A stretch of 64,000 nucleotides of DNA from Desulfobulbaceae bacterium (GTDB lineage: Bacteria; Desulfobacterota; Desulfobulbia; Desulfobulbales; SURF-16), in assembly GCA_024637145.1 (NCBI GenBank), contig JAGXFQ010000005.1:18389-82388 (forward strand), read 5' to 3'. Positions 16,685 through 25,402 of the stretch are shown here, piece by piece. Position 1 is the stretch's first letter; the number at the start of each line of letters is the position of its first letter. The notes beneath the pieces were generated by a model. It saw only the letters and a program-made list of their open reading frames with translations. It ran no database searches and had not been told where the DNA came from. Made by a program: the position numbers and the translations under genes.

Positions 16685-19600
16685 ACGCTGCGATTCGCTG
16701 GATGGCAGGCAATCATGTTGCCGCCAATCTCCTGATGCTCTTTTTTATGGTGGGCGGCCTGGTGGTGAGCCTGCAGATCAAGCAGGAGGTCTTTCCTGAT
16801 ATAGCCCTCGACTATATTGAGGTCGTGGTGGTCTACCCCGGCGCCGGACCGGAAGAGGTGGAGGAGGGGATCATCCTCAAAATCGAGGAAAATCTCACCG
16901 GTATCGACGGCATCAAGGAGGTGCGCTCCACTGCCTCCGAGGGGTTCGGACGGGTGGTGGCGGAAATCTATCCCGGCGAGGACCAGGACAAGATCCTGCA
17001 GGATATCAAGAGCGAGGTGGACCGTATCTCCACCTTCCCCGCTGATGCGGAAAGGCCGGTGGTTGCTAAGCTCCTGCGTAAAAGGGAGGTGCTCACCCTG
17101 GCGGTTTACGGTGATCTGCCGGCGCGGGGCCTGCGGGAGATGGCCGACACTATCCGCGACGACCTCCTGGCCCTGCCCAATATCACCCAGGCCGAACTTT
17201 CCGGAGTGCGGCCCTATGAAATTTCCATTGAGATCTCGGAGCAGACCCTGCGCCGCTACAACCTGACCCTGGAGCAGGTTGCCCGCCGGATCATGCAGGC
17301 CTCCCAGGATCTGCCCGGCGGCACCATCAAGACCGGCAGTGGTGAGGTGCTGATCCGCACCAAGGAGAGGCGTTATTTGGGCTCGGAATATGGCGCCATT
17401 GCCATTGTCCATCAGGAGCAGGGCAGCGAGGTTCTGCTCAGTGATATCGCTACCATCCGCGATGATTTTGCCGAGACCGATGAAACCGCCTTTTTTGACG
17501 GCAAACCGGCCGCCATGATTGAGATCTTCCGAATCGGCGACCAGTCCCCCAAGGATATTTCACGCACGGTCTATCAATATGTGACTGAAAAAAGCGAAAG
17601 TCTGCCCGCCAGCATCCAGCTTGCGGTGTGGAAAGATCGCTCCGAGGCCCTGGTCAGCAGGATTGATCTCCTGGTCAGTAATGGTTTCATGGGCCTTATT
17701 CTGGTCCTCCTGGTTCTGGGCCTTTTTCTGGAGGTCCGGTTGGCCCTCTGGGTCATGCTGGGCATCCCCATCTCTTTTTTCGGCGCCTTTCTCTTTATGC
17801 CCTCCATGGACGCCTCCATTAATATGATTTCCCTGTTCGCCTTTATCATGGCCTTAGGAATCGTGGTGGATGACGCCATTGTGGTGGGCGAAAATACCTA
17901 CACTCACCGCGCCAAAGGCCTGCCCTTTGGCGAGGCCGCCGTGCGGGGCGCCACCCAGGTGGCCACGCCGGTGGTCTTTGCCATCCTGACCTCGGTTGCC
18001 GCCTTTATGCCGCTTTTCTATGTGAGCGGGATGATGGGCAAGTTTATTAATACCATTCCCAAGGTGGTTATTCTTATTCTCCTGGTCTCTCTGGTCGAAT
18101 GTCTCTTTGTCCTGCCGTCCCACCTCTCTCGGCCCCAGAAAAATAACGGCGAGGTCTGGTTTGTTCTCAGGAAGCCGGATCGGCTGCGCCAAAAGTTTGG
18201 CCATTGGCTGCAGGGTTTTATCGCGGGCCCCTATCAGCGTTTTCTGACCCGGTGTCTCAAGCACCGCTATCTCACCCTGAGTGTGGCCCTGGCCACCTTG
18301 ATTATCACGGTGGGCATGGTGGGCGGCGGTATCGTCAAGTTTCGTTTCATGCCTAAGGTGGAGAGCGATACCGTCCAGGTATCTCTGGAGATGCCGCCCG
18401 GAACCGCCGTTGGTAAGACCCGCCAGGTTCAGCAGTTTATCGAGAGAGAGGCGGAAAAGACCATCGCCCATTTTGACGCCACCCTGCCGGAGGGCGAAGA
18501 AACCATCCTGCGCCACCTCTACTCTACGGTGGGGAGTGGCGGCTCCCATCTTGCCCGTCTTTCTCTCAATCTGACCCCCAGTGAGTTCAGGTCGGTGGGC
18601 TCCAATGACGTAGCCAATTACTGGCGTGAGCAGGTGGGCGAGATTGCCGGGGTCGATGCCTTGACCTTTGAGAATAATCTGGTCCATATGGGGGCTAATA
18701 TCGATATCCGTCTGGGCCATGATGATTTTCAGGTCCTGGATGCCGCCGCCGAACAGGTGCGGGCCGTGCTGGAGGAGTATCCCGGCGTGGGTGACATCAC
18801 CAACAGCTTGAGTCGCGGCAAGAAGGAGATGAAGATCACGCTCAAGCCGGCAGCCCGCACCCTGGGGGTCACTGAAGAAGATTTGGGCAGGCAGCTGCGC
18901 GCCGCCTTTTATGGTGCCGAAGCCTTGCGCCTCCAACGGGGTCGGGATGAGGTCAAGGTCATGGTCCGCTATCCGGAGGAGGAACGCCGGCATCTCTGGA
19001 ATCTGGAGAATCTGCGAATCCGCACCCCGGAGGGCAGAGAGGTTCCCCTCTATCAGGCCGCCCAGGTCGTTGAATCAAAGGGGTTCAGTCAGATTAACCG
19101 CAGTGATCGTAAAAGGGTGATCAATCTCACCGGCTCGGTGGCTAATAAGGTGGCCAACGCCGAAGATATCATCGCTGATCTGCAGCAGGGCATCTTAACA
19201 AAGGTGCAGGCCGATTATTCGGGCTTGACTATTGATCTTGAGGGCGAAAGTAAGGAGCGCCAGGAGTCTTTAAGCAGTATGAAGCGGGGCTTTGCCATAT
19301 CGCTCATGGTAATTTACGCCCTGCTCGCCATTCCGCTGCGTAGTTACGTGCAGCCGCTGTTGATTATGGTCTCTATTCCCTTTGGCGTGGTGGGCGCGGT
19401 CTGGGGTCATTTCATCCTGGGATATGATATCGCCATTATGTCGATGTTTGGCATTGTCGCCTTGGCGGGGGTGGTGGTCAACGATTCTCTGCTGCTCATT
19501 GATTATATTAATCAGCTGCGGGGGCGCGGCATTGCCCTGCGCGACGCTATTTCGACAGCGGCCCAGCGTCGTTTTCGGCCCATCCTCCTCACCTCGCTCA

Positions 19601-19806
19601 CCACCTTTTTCGGTCTGGGACCCATTATTCTGGAGACCAGCACCCAGGCCCAGTTTTTGATTCCCATGGCCATCAGTCTGGCCTTTGGTATCCTTTTTGG
19701 CACGGTAATCGCCCTGGTCATTGTGCCGGCCCTTTTTCTGATTTTTGAGGATATTCGGAAGTTTTTCAGTCTGGAAGAGGCGGCAACAGAAGAGGAGCAG
19801 GCCTGA
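16681..19806 (+). CDS. RND efflux transporter, AcrB-like
   Basis: A 1041-residue proton-driven exporter with twelve predicted membrane helices in two halves. The first large periplasmic loop begins QEVFPDIALDYIEV. Helix 4 carries the proton-relay pair in ALGIVVDDAIVVGENTY, and the second half ends with the helix run GIVALAGVVVNDSLLLIDY. Length matches HAE-1/HME RND proteins. No metal-binding methionine cluster of CusA type was noticed, so drug or small-molecule export is more likely than metal export. Last gene of the operon tetR-OMF-adaptor-RND. Confidence 0.93.
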   Translation: MNAAIRWMAGNHVAANLLMLFFMVGGLVVSLQIKQEVFPDIALDYIEVVVVYPGAGPEEVEEGIILKIEENLTGIDGIKEVRSTASEGFGRVVAEIYPGEDQDKILQDIKSEVDRISTFPADAERPVVAKLLRKREVLTLAVYGDLPARGLREMADTIRDDLLALPNITQAELSGVRPYEISIEISEQTLRRYNLTLEQVARRIMQASQDLPGGTIKTGSGEVLIRTKERRYLGSEYGAIAIVHQEQGSEVLLSDIATIRDDFAETDETAFFDGKPAAMIEIFRIGDQSPKDISRTVYQYVTEKSESLPASIQLAVWKDRSEALVSRIDLLVSNGFMGLILVLLVLGLFLEVRLALWVMLGIPISFFGAFLFMPSMDASINMISLFAFIMALGIVVDDAIVVGENTYTHRAKGLPFGEAAVRGATQVATPVVFAILTSVAAFMPLFYVSGMMGKFINTIPKVVILILLVSLVECLFVLPSHLSRPQKNNGEVWFVLRKPDRLRQKFGHWLQGFIAGPYQRFLTRCLKHRYLTLSVALATLIITVGMVGGGIVKFRFMPKVESDTVQVSLEMPPGTAVGKTRQVQQFIEREAEKTIAHFDATLPEGEETILRHLYSTVGSGGSHLARLSLNLTPSEFRSVGSNDVANYWREQVGEIAGVDALTFENNLVHMGANIDIRLGHDDFQVLDAAAEQVRAVLEEYPGVGDITNSLSRGKKEMKITLKPAARTLGVTEEDLGRQLRAAFYGAEALRLQRGRDEVKVMVRYPEEERRHLWNLENLRIRTPEGREVPLYQAAQVVESKGFSQINRSDRKRVINLTGSVANKVANAEDIIADLQQGILTKVQADYSGLTIDLEGESKERQESLSSMKRGFAISLMVIYALLAIPLRSYVQPLLIMVSIPFGVVGAVWGHFILGYDIAIMSMFGIVALAGVVVNDSLLLIDYINQLRGRGIALRDAISTAAQRRFRPILLTSLTTFFGLGPIILETSTQAQFLIPMAISLAFGILFGTVIALVIVPALFLIFEDIRKFFSLEEAATEEEQA

Positions 19807-19881
19807 GCAGGGCGGCTCCCGCTCTTTTCACCCCCAAGAGGCAGGTTGCTGATTTGGGCACGGCCCGTGGTTTTCGGGCCA

Positions 19882-21606
19882 TCAGGGTTCTTCTTCCTTT
19901 TGCCTGGCCTTTTCCTCATCCAGAAAGGTCTTTATTTCCAGGGTGTGGTCAAAATCGTGGATCTGTTCTTGGCTGAGCAGCAGATCCTTGAGGGCGAAGA
20001 TCTGCAGCCGGCAGGCCTGGTTGAAAAGCCGGTTGACCATGAGCAGGGAGGCGATGTCGATCTCCCTGATGGCCCCGGAGGCCGCGGTCTGCAGGGTTTC
20101 TTTGATAAAACGTTTGTCGGCCTGTTCCAGGTGCATAATGGAACGGAGCAGCGCCCGGTACTGTTCCTGCGGGTTGGTAAGCTCCAGGAAGCGGTTGATG
20201 TCATGATAGAGTTCCATGAGCCGGCGCCTGAATAATGTGTACTGGCTATTGAGAAAATCATTGTCGGCCGCCTCAAATTCTTCGAGATTATGCTGGACGC
20301 CCTTGATATTTTTGATGGAATTCATGATGTTGCGGGAGGCGAAAATAATGCGCTCCAGTTCCTTGGCCTCGATTTCCTCCAGCTTTTCATTGAGGAGCTT
20401 GGCGTAGAATTCAAAAATTTCGCCGTGCAGCAGCTTGACTTTGTCGTATCGCTCTTCAAGGCGACAGGGTCGGCCCGCCCTTTTTTCAAAGGGCAGGGCA
20501 TGGTCAAAAACCAGCTTTTCATCAATCTGGAAGGCGCGGAGGTTGTAGAGCTGACATTCTGCCAAGAGATGGAGGATCTCCTTGCGCAGCGAGGTGGTGG
20601 CGGCATCCGCAACCGCGGTTGAGGTATTGTTGAGGAATTCAGTGAGGATTTCTTTGTGATCCGGAAAGCTTTTGAGCAGCAGACGGGCCAGCCTGCTGAT
20701 AAAAGGGAAGAAGAGCAGGACACCCAGAACATTAAAAAAGGTGTGGAAAAGGGCCAGGGCCATGACGCTGTTGCGGGTGGTGTCGACGAAAGAGTTAACC
20801 AGCCAGAAGAGGGGGTGGATGGCCATAAAGGCGATGACGCCGGTGACCAGATTAAAGACCAGGTGGCTGAGGCCCCCCCTTTTTTTGGACGGCGTGCCGC
20901 CGATGGAGCCCAGCAAAACCGTGATGGTGGAGCCGATATTGGCGCCGATCACCATGGCCATGGCCATGGTGAAGCTGATAAGGCCGCTGTTTAAGGCGGT
21001 GAGAACCAGGGCGATGCTGGCTGAGCTTGACTGCATGAGGGCGGTGATCATAATGCCGAACAGGGCATAGAACCAGAGGCCGAATTGGGCGATGTGCTGG
21101 AGGTCAAGATGCTGGGCATAGCTTTCCACGCTGCTCTTCATGTAATCGAGGCCGAGGAAGAGGAAGCCGAAACCCAGGAGGAGACGGCTGGGTTGGAAGA
21201 ATCTGGATAAGGTGCTAAAGACGACGAAGGCCAGGCCCCCCACGGCAATAAGGGGCAGGGCAAAACTGGCTATTTTGATCTTGAAACCGAAAATGGCCAG
21301 GATCCAGGCGGTAAAGCTGGTACCGATGTTTGAACCCAGCATCACCCCGATACCGTTTTCCATGGTCATTACCCCGGCCCCCACAAAGGCCAGGACCATC
21401 AGGGTGACGGCGGCGCTGCTCTGGAGAACCGCGGTGACCAGGGCCCCGCTGGCCACAGAGCGCAGAGGCCCGGTGGTGTATTGCCTGATCATTTTGCGAA
21501 AGGCCTTGCCGGACATGGCCTTGATGGAATCCTCCATGAGGTACATGCCGTAGAGAAAAATAGCCAGGCCGGCCAGAAGTTTCCAGAGATCCAAGGTGTC
21601 GTTCAT
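19882..21606 (-). CDS. Na/Pi cotransporter family protein with PhoU-like tail
   Basis: A 574-residue membrane protein. The first 330 residues hold the two inverted NptA repeats with LQSSAAVTLMVLAFVGAG and LMQSSSASIALVLTALNSG, the QSS motif that binds sodium and phosphate. The C-terminal 220 residues are helical and PhoU-like (LEERYDKVKLLHGEIFEFYAKLL). Such proteins import or export phosphate with sodium; the PhoU-like domain is probably regulatory. ATG at 21606 is chosen because the family starts with DLWKLLAGLAIFLYGM; an upstream in-frame start at 21744 adds 46 non-conserved residues. It is divergent from the membrane protein gene at 21776. Confidence 0.9.
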   Translation of the reverse strand: MNDTLDLWKLLAGLAIFLYGMYLMEDSIKAMSGKAFRKMIRQYTTGPLRSVASGALVTAVLQSSAAVTLMVLAFVGAGVMTMENGIGVMLGSNIGTSFTAWILAIFGFKIKIASFALPLIAVGGLAFVVFSTLSRFFQPSRLLLGFGFLFLGLDYMKSSVESYAQHLDLQHIAQFGLWFYALFGIMITALMQSSSASIALVLTALNSGLISFTMAMAMVIGANIGSTITVLLGSIGGTPSKKRGGLSHLVFNLVTGVIAFMAIHPLFWLVNSFVDTTRNSVMALALFHTFFNVLGVLLFFPFISRLARLLLKSFPDHKEILTEFLNNTSTAVADAATTSLRKEILHLLAECQLYNLRAFQIDEKLVFDHALPFEKRAGRPCRLEERYDKVKLLHGEIFEFYAKLLNEKLEEIEAKELERIIFASRNIMNSIKNIKGVQHNLEEFEAADNDFLNSQYTLFRRRLMELYHDINRFLELTNPQEQYRALLRSIMHLEQADKRFIKETLQTAASGAIREIDIASLLMVNRLFNQACRLQIFALKDLLLSQEQIHDFDHTLEIKTFLDEEKARQKEEEP

Positions 21607-21775
21607 AAAGAGTTCTTTTTTTGAGAGAAGAAGCGGGTCTGTTTTTGGGTGGCGGCGTTTTTTAGAAGGTGTCTGCGCCTTGGTTAGGACGGATTTCGGG
21701 CAGGGATGCACCATTTTCTGGACCAGGCTGCCCTCCTTTCCCACCTACTATAATCCATCACTGGAGGAGAAATCC

Positions 21776-22351
21776 ATGGCTTTAGGCGGCAAGCTTATGG
21801 TGCGAATCACCATCCTGCTTTTTTATGGGGCCCTGTTGGTGGGGATCTATGGCGGCCTGCACTTCTTTATGGCGACGCCGGTCTCCATCCAGGACAGCCG
21901 GGAATATGGTGATGGTGAGGGGCCTGATTATTTCCCGGTCCTGGTGGTGGATGGCGAGGGCGACAGCGTGACCCTTGTCCTGCGCAGCCTGGCCCGGCGG
22001 GAGTATGCCGGTGAGACAGAGGCCGAAGAACGCTCTTGGTCTCTGTACCGGCTGCCCGGGGAGGGGAGCCTGCATCATGTTGATCGGGTGCGCTTTAAGG
22101 TGGAGAGCCTCTCTGGAAAACGGCAGCAGATAGAGATCGCCATTGAGGAGGCCAACGGCCAGCGGACATCCCTCTACACCTACCAGGTGGAGGGGCAAAA
22201 GGTCTCTCCCCGTTCGTATCGGCTCCTTGCCTCTTTTGGCGATAATTTCAGCCCGCTGCCTTTTACTCTGCTTATAACCGTTTTGCTCATTTTCCTGACG
22301 GAGAAATTTCTGGTCCGGCGGCGGCCATCTTCTTCCGGAAAACAGCAATGA
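21776..22351 (+). CDS. Predicted two-helix membrane protein, unknown function
   Basis: A 191-residue protein, not recognised. A helix near residues 8-30 (VRITILLFYGALLVGIYGGL) and one near 160-178 (PFTLLITVLLIFLTEKF) flank a soluble segment of about 125 residues rich in charged and beta-prone stretches (YFPVLVVDGEGDSVTLVLRS). Topology would place that segment in the periplasm. A strong GGAGGAG precedes the ATG; the longer in-frame start at 21596 runs antisense into the transporter gene and is rejected. It stands alone between the Na/Pi gene and the umu genes. Confidence 0.65.
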   Translation: MALGGKLMVRITILLFYGALLVGIYGGLHFFMATPVSIQDSREYGDGEGPDYFPVLVVDGEGDSVTLVLRSLARREYAGETEAEERSWSLYRLPGEGSLHHVDRVRFKVESLSGKRQQIEIAIEEANGQRTSLYTYQVEGQKVSPRSYRLLASFGDNFSPLPFTLLITVLLIFLTEKFLVRRRPSSSGKQQ

Positions 22352-22393
22352 GCCAGACAGCCGCGCCCTTGGCCGGCAGCCCTTGAGGCGCGG

Positions 22394-23665
22394 TTAGCGG
22401 CAATGGACCAGGGGCAGTTCCTGCCAGCTGGTGGTGTAGGCCGGCGACTTGAAATCCTGGCGCATGGCCCACGGTTTGCTGAGGCCTTCGGCGCCATAGT
22501 GCAGGGTGTTGCGGCCCCACCTTTTATTGACGGTGTCCAGGGCGGTCATCAGCGGTCTTGATTCCAGGAGTGGTGGGCTGAAGAGATGGGCCTGGCCGCA
22601 GCCGGTGGGGCTCAAGTCGGTGAGCATCACCCCGGCCTTCTGGTAGCCCAGGCCCTGCCGGTAAATGGTGCCCAGGCCGGCCAGGGCCAGGCGGATCAGG
22701 GTGGGGGTGTGCGCCGTGGGCCTGGCCAGGGTGTGCATGCTGCTCTTGGCGTAGGGGGGCAGCCGCTGGTCAAAACGGCTGGTGGCGATAAAGACCTGCA
22801 GGGCGCCGGCGCTGAGATTCTGGCTGCGTAATTTGACGGCTGCCATGGCCACGTAGGTGGCCACCGCCTCTTTGAGGTCAGCCAGCTCCTGGACCGGTTT
22901 TTTAAAGGAGCGCGAACTCAAGATGGATTGGCGATTGCCGGGAGCCTGGTCAAGGGCGATGCAGGAGATGCCGTTTAACTCCATCACCGTCCTGGCCCCG
23001 GTAACCGTGAGCTGGCTGCGGATCCATTCCGGCTCCGCCTCCTTAAGGTGCCAGGCACTTTTGATGCCATGGCGGGCCAGCTTCTCGCTGGAACGGCGGC
23101 CGATGCCCCACACATCCCCCACCTCTACCTGGCCAAGCAGGTGGTCGCCAGCCGCTCCGGCAGGGAAGGCAAAGACCCCCTGGTGACCAGGTTCCTTCTT
23201 GGCCCTGCGGCTGGCGATCTTGGCCAGGGTCTTGGTGGAGCCTATGCCGATGGAGACCGTAATGCCCACATCCTGGAACACCCTCGCGCGGATCAAGGCT
23301 GCCTGGCCGGCAAGATCAAAGGGGGTGTCTGTGGGCAGGGAGATAAAGGCCTCGTCAATGGAGTAGATCTCCACCTGCGCCTCCATTTCCTGGAGGATGG
23401 TCATCACCCGGTGGGAGAGATCGCCGTACAGGGCGTAGTTTGACGAAAACACCCGGACCTGATGGCGCCGGATCAGCTCCCTGGTCTTGAAATAGGGGGC
23501 GGCCATGTCAATGCCCAGGGCCTTGGCCTCGTTGGAGCGGGCGATGATACAGCCGTCATTGTTGGAGAGCACCACTACCGGTTTGTAGCGGAGCTCGGGC
23601 CGGAACAGCCGTTCACAGGAGACGTAAAAATTATTGCAGTCCACAAGGGCAAAGAGTTTTTTCAT
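22394..23665 (-). CDS. umuC: DNA polymerase V catalytic subunit UmuC
   Basis: A 423-residue Y-family polymerase for error-prone translesion synthesis. The start MKKLFALVDCNNFYVSCERL holds the first catalytic Asp; YSIDEAFISL holds the second acidic pair; the helix-hairpin region GDVWGIGRRSSEKLARHGI follows, and the UmuC-specific C-terminal domain ends the protein. ATG at 23665 fits the family start although no good Shine-Dalgarno is seen; the frame stays open 41 codons further up but those residues are not family-like. It lies 144 bases downstream of umuD on the same strand. Confidence 0.95.
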   Translation of the reverse strand: MKKLFALVDCNNFYVSCERLFRPELRYKPVVVLSNNDGCIIARSNEAKALGIDMAAPYFKTRELIRRHQVRVFSSNYALYGDLSHRVMTILQEMEAQVEIYSIDEAFISLPTDTPFDLAGQAALIRARVFQDVGITVSIGIGSTKTLAKIASRRAKKEPGHQGVFAFPAGAAGDHLLGQVEVGDVWGIGRRSSEKLARHGIKSAWHLKEAEPEWIRSQLTVTGARTVMELNGISCIALDQAPGNRQSILSSRSFKKPVQELADLKEAVATYVAMAAVKLRSQNLSAGALQVFIATSRFDQRLPPYAKSSMHTLARPTAHTPTLIRLALAGLGTIYRQGLGYQKAGVMLTDLSPTGCGQAHLFSPPLLESRPLMTALDTVNKRWGRNTLHYGAEGLSKPWAMRQDFKSPAYTTSWQELPLVHCR

Positions 23666-23809
23666 GGGGTAAGCGCGTTGCCGGCCCCAAGAGGGGCGTC
23701 CTGTTCCTGGCGGCCACAAGATGCCTGGGTCTGGGGCCACCCTGCATCTGTAACCTTCAGCTGGGCTGGCCGCAATTTGCGGCGGCATTCGGCCAGGGGA
23801 GGGGTGAGG

Positions 23810-24247
23810 TTAAAATTGATGGATAACCGCGGTGACCACCCCCCAGACCTGAAAGTCTGACTCTTGAGTGATTTCCAGGGCAGGATAGGCGGGATTTTCC
23901 GCCATCAGCCTGCAGGTGGCGGCGGTCTGTAGCAGCCGTTTGACGGTGAGTTCGCCGTTAATAACGGCAATAACGATCTTGCCGCTTGTGGCCGTCAGGG
24001 AGCGGTCGACAAGGAGGATGTCCCCATGGGTGATGCCGGCGCCTGTCATGGAATCCCCGGCCGCCCGCACAAAAAAAGTGGCGGACGGATGGGCGATGAG
24101 CAGCTCATTGAGATCCAGGCATTGGTCGATGTAGTCATCAGCCGGGGAGGGGAAACCCGCCGCCACAGGGCAGGAGAAAAGGGGGCGCTCCACCCGGCTC
24201 TTTTGGTTCAGGCCAATGATGGCTGCTATGGAGGAATCGCTTTTCAT
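23810..24247 (-). CDS. umuD: Error-prone repair protein UmuD (S24 peptidase)
   Basis: A 145-residue LexA-like self-cleaving protein; after RecA-stimulated cleavage UmuD' activates polymerase V. The cleavage site is visible as AAGFPSP (Ala30-Gly31), the nucleophile in GDSMTGAGI (Ser66), and the general-base Lys103 in ELTVKRLL. The Ser-Lys spacing of 37 equals that of the Escherichia coli protein. ATG at 24247 is used; an upstream in-frame start at 24286 would add 13 residues. It precedes umuC and the pair probably forms an SOS operon. Confidence 0.93.
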   Translation of the reverse strand: MKSDSSIAAIIGLNQKSRVERPLFSCPVAAGFPSPADDYIDQCLDLNELLIAHPSATFFVRAAGDSMTGAGITHGDILLVDRSLTATSGKIVIAVINGELTVKRLLQTAATCRLMAENPAYPALEITQESDFQVWGVVTAVIHQF

Positions 24248-24346
24248 AGGCAATAAGGGGTAAGGGCACGCGGGATTTTTCTCCACCAGGGGGGATCAGG
24301 TCAGCCCTTTCTCTTCTCCCACAGAGCCGGGAAGAAGTCAATGGTC

Positions 24347-24362
24347 CTGTGCTGATGGGCAG
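24347..24362 (-). promoter_or_regulatory. Possible LexA box upstream of umuD
   Basis: CTGT-N8-GCAG lies about 100 bases upstream of umuD; it differs from the gammaproteobacterial SOS consensus CTGT-N8-ACAG in one base. Because LexA boxes vary among Desulfobacterota and one such site is expected by chance fairly often, this is weak. Confidence 0.2.
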
Positions 24363-24508
24363 AAGTGTAAAGGCTGCAGGGAAGGAGCGGACCTTGCCGG
24401 GGTAAAGGCGAAAAAGGGAGTGGGCCATCCTGTTTTGCCTGCCGTTCGTGGCGGTTTTTTGGGCAGGTCAGCCTGCTGTTTGTTTTATCTTGAAAAAGGG
24501 GGGGAGAG

Positions 24509-25357
24509 ATGACAGATGTGTTCACACTGGGTGATTTCAGGGTGCATTGGCTGGAGGGCGGCAGGTTTGAAATTGATGGCGGCTCCATGTTCGGGGTGGT
24601 ACCCAAGGTGCTGTGGTCAAAAAAATGCGCCTCTACGGCTGATAATTATGTGGGCCTGGCGGATTCGGCCATCCTGGTGCAAACCCCGGAGGGCAATATC
24701 CTCATTGATACCGGGCTCGGCAATAAATTGAGCGCTAAGCAGAAAAATATCTTCCGGCTCAAGGCAGAGTGGCAGATTCCCGCCGAGCTTGCCCGCCTGG
24801 GCCTGAGCCGCGCGGATATCCACCATGTCATCCTCACCCACGCTGATTTTGACCATGCTGCCGGACTCACCATGCATAATCAGCAGGGCGGCGTGGAGCT
24901 TACTTTCCCGGCCGCCATCCATCATCTGCAGGCCAAGGAGTGGTGGGATGTCTGTCATCCCAACCGGCGCTCGGCCAGCAGCTACTGGCCCGAGAATTTC
25001 CAGGGTCTGGAAGAGGGCGGCAATCTCCACCTTATTGATGGCCAGGCCGAGATCGTCGCCGGCGTGCGCTGCGCACTCACCGGCGGCCACACCCGGGGCC
25101 ATCAGGTGGTTTGGCTCCACTCAGGGGGCGAGAGCGCCCTCCATGGCGGCGATCTCCTGCCCAACACCGCCTATGCCAATCCCTTGTGGATCACGGCCTA
25201 TGATAATTTTCCCCTGGATTCGGTGGCTGCCAAGGAAAAGCTCCTGGCCCGGGCCGCGGCCCGGGACGCCTGGTTTTTTTTCTACCACGACCCGGCTGTC
25301 CTGGCCTGCAAATTCAATGAGGCGGGCGAGGTATGTCAGGGCTTTCCCGCTCCTTGA
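24509..25357 (+). CDS. MBL-fold metallohydrolase
   Basis: A 282-residue beta-lactamase-fold hydrolase. The zinc motif is THADFDHAAG (consensus HxHxDH with the first His replaced by Ala in HADFDH), followed by GGHTRGHQ, HGGDLL and YHDP further on. ILIDTGLGNK is the strand before the active site. Homologues include quorum-quenching lactonase-like and other small-molecule hydrolases, so the substrate is unknown. A GGGGGGAGAG precedes the ATG. It is a single gene, divergent from umuD and convergent with the PilZ-PAS gene. Confidence 0.85.
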   Translation: MTDVFTLGDFRVHWLEGGRFEIDGGSMFGVVPKVLWSKKCASTADNYVGLADSAILVQTPEGNILIDTGLGNKLSAKQKNIFRLKAEWQIPAELARLGLSRADIHHVILTHADFDHAAGLTMHNQQGGVELTFPAAIHHLQAKEWWDVCHPNRRSASSYWPENFQGLEEGGNLHLIDGQAEIVAGVRCALTGGHTRGHQVVWLHSGGESALHGGDLLPNTAYANPLWITAYDNFPLDSVAAKEKLLARAAARDAWFFFYHDPAVLACKFNEAGEVCQGFPAP

Positions 25358-25402
25358 GAAGAGGCCGGGGAATTTTGGGGAGGGTGTTGCCGGCTGGGCG
25401 CT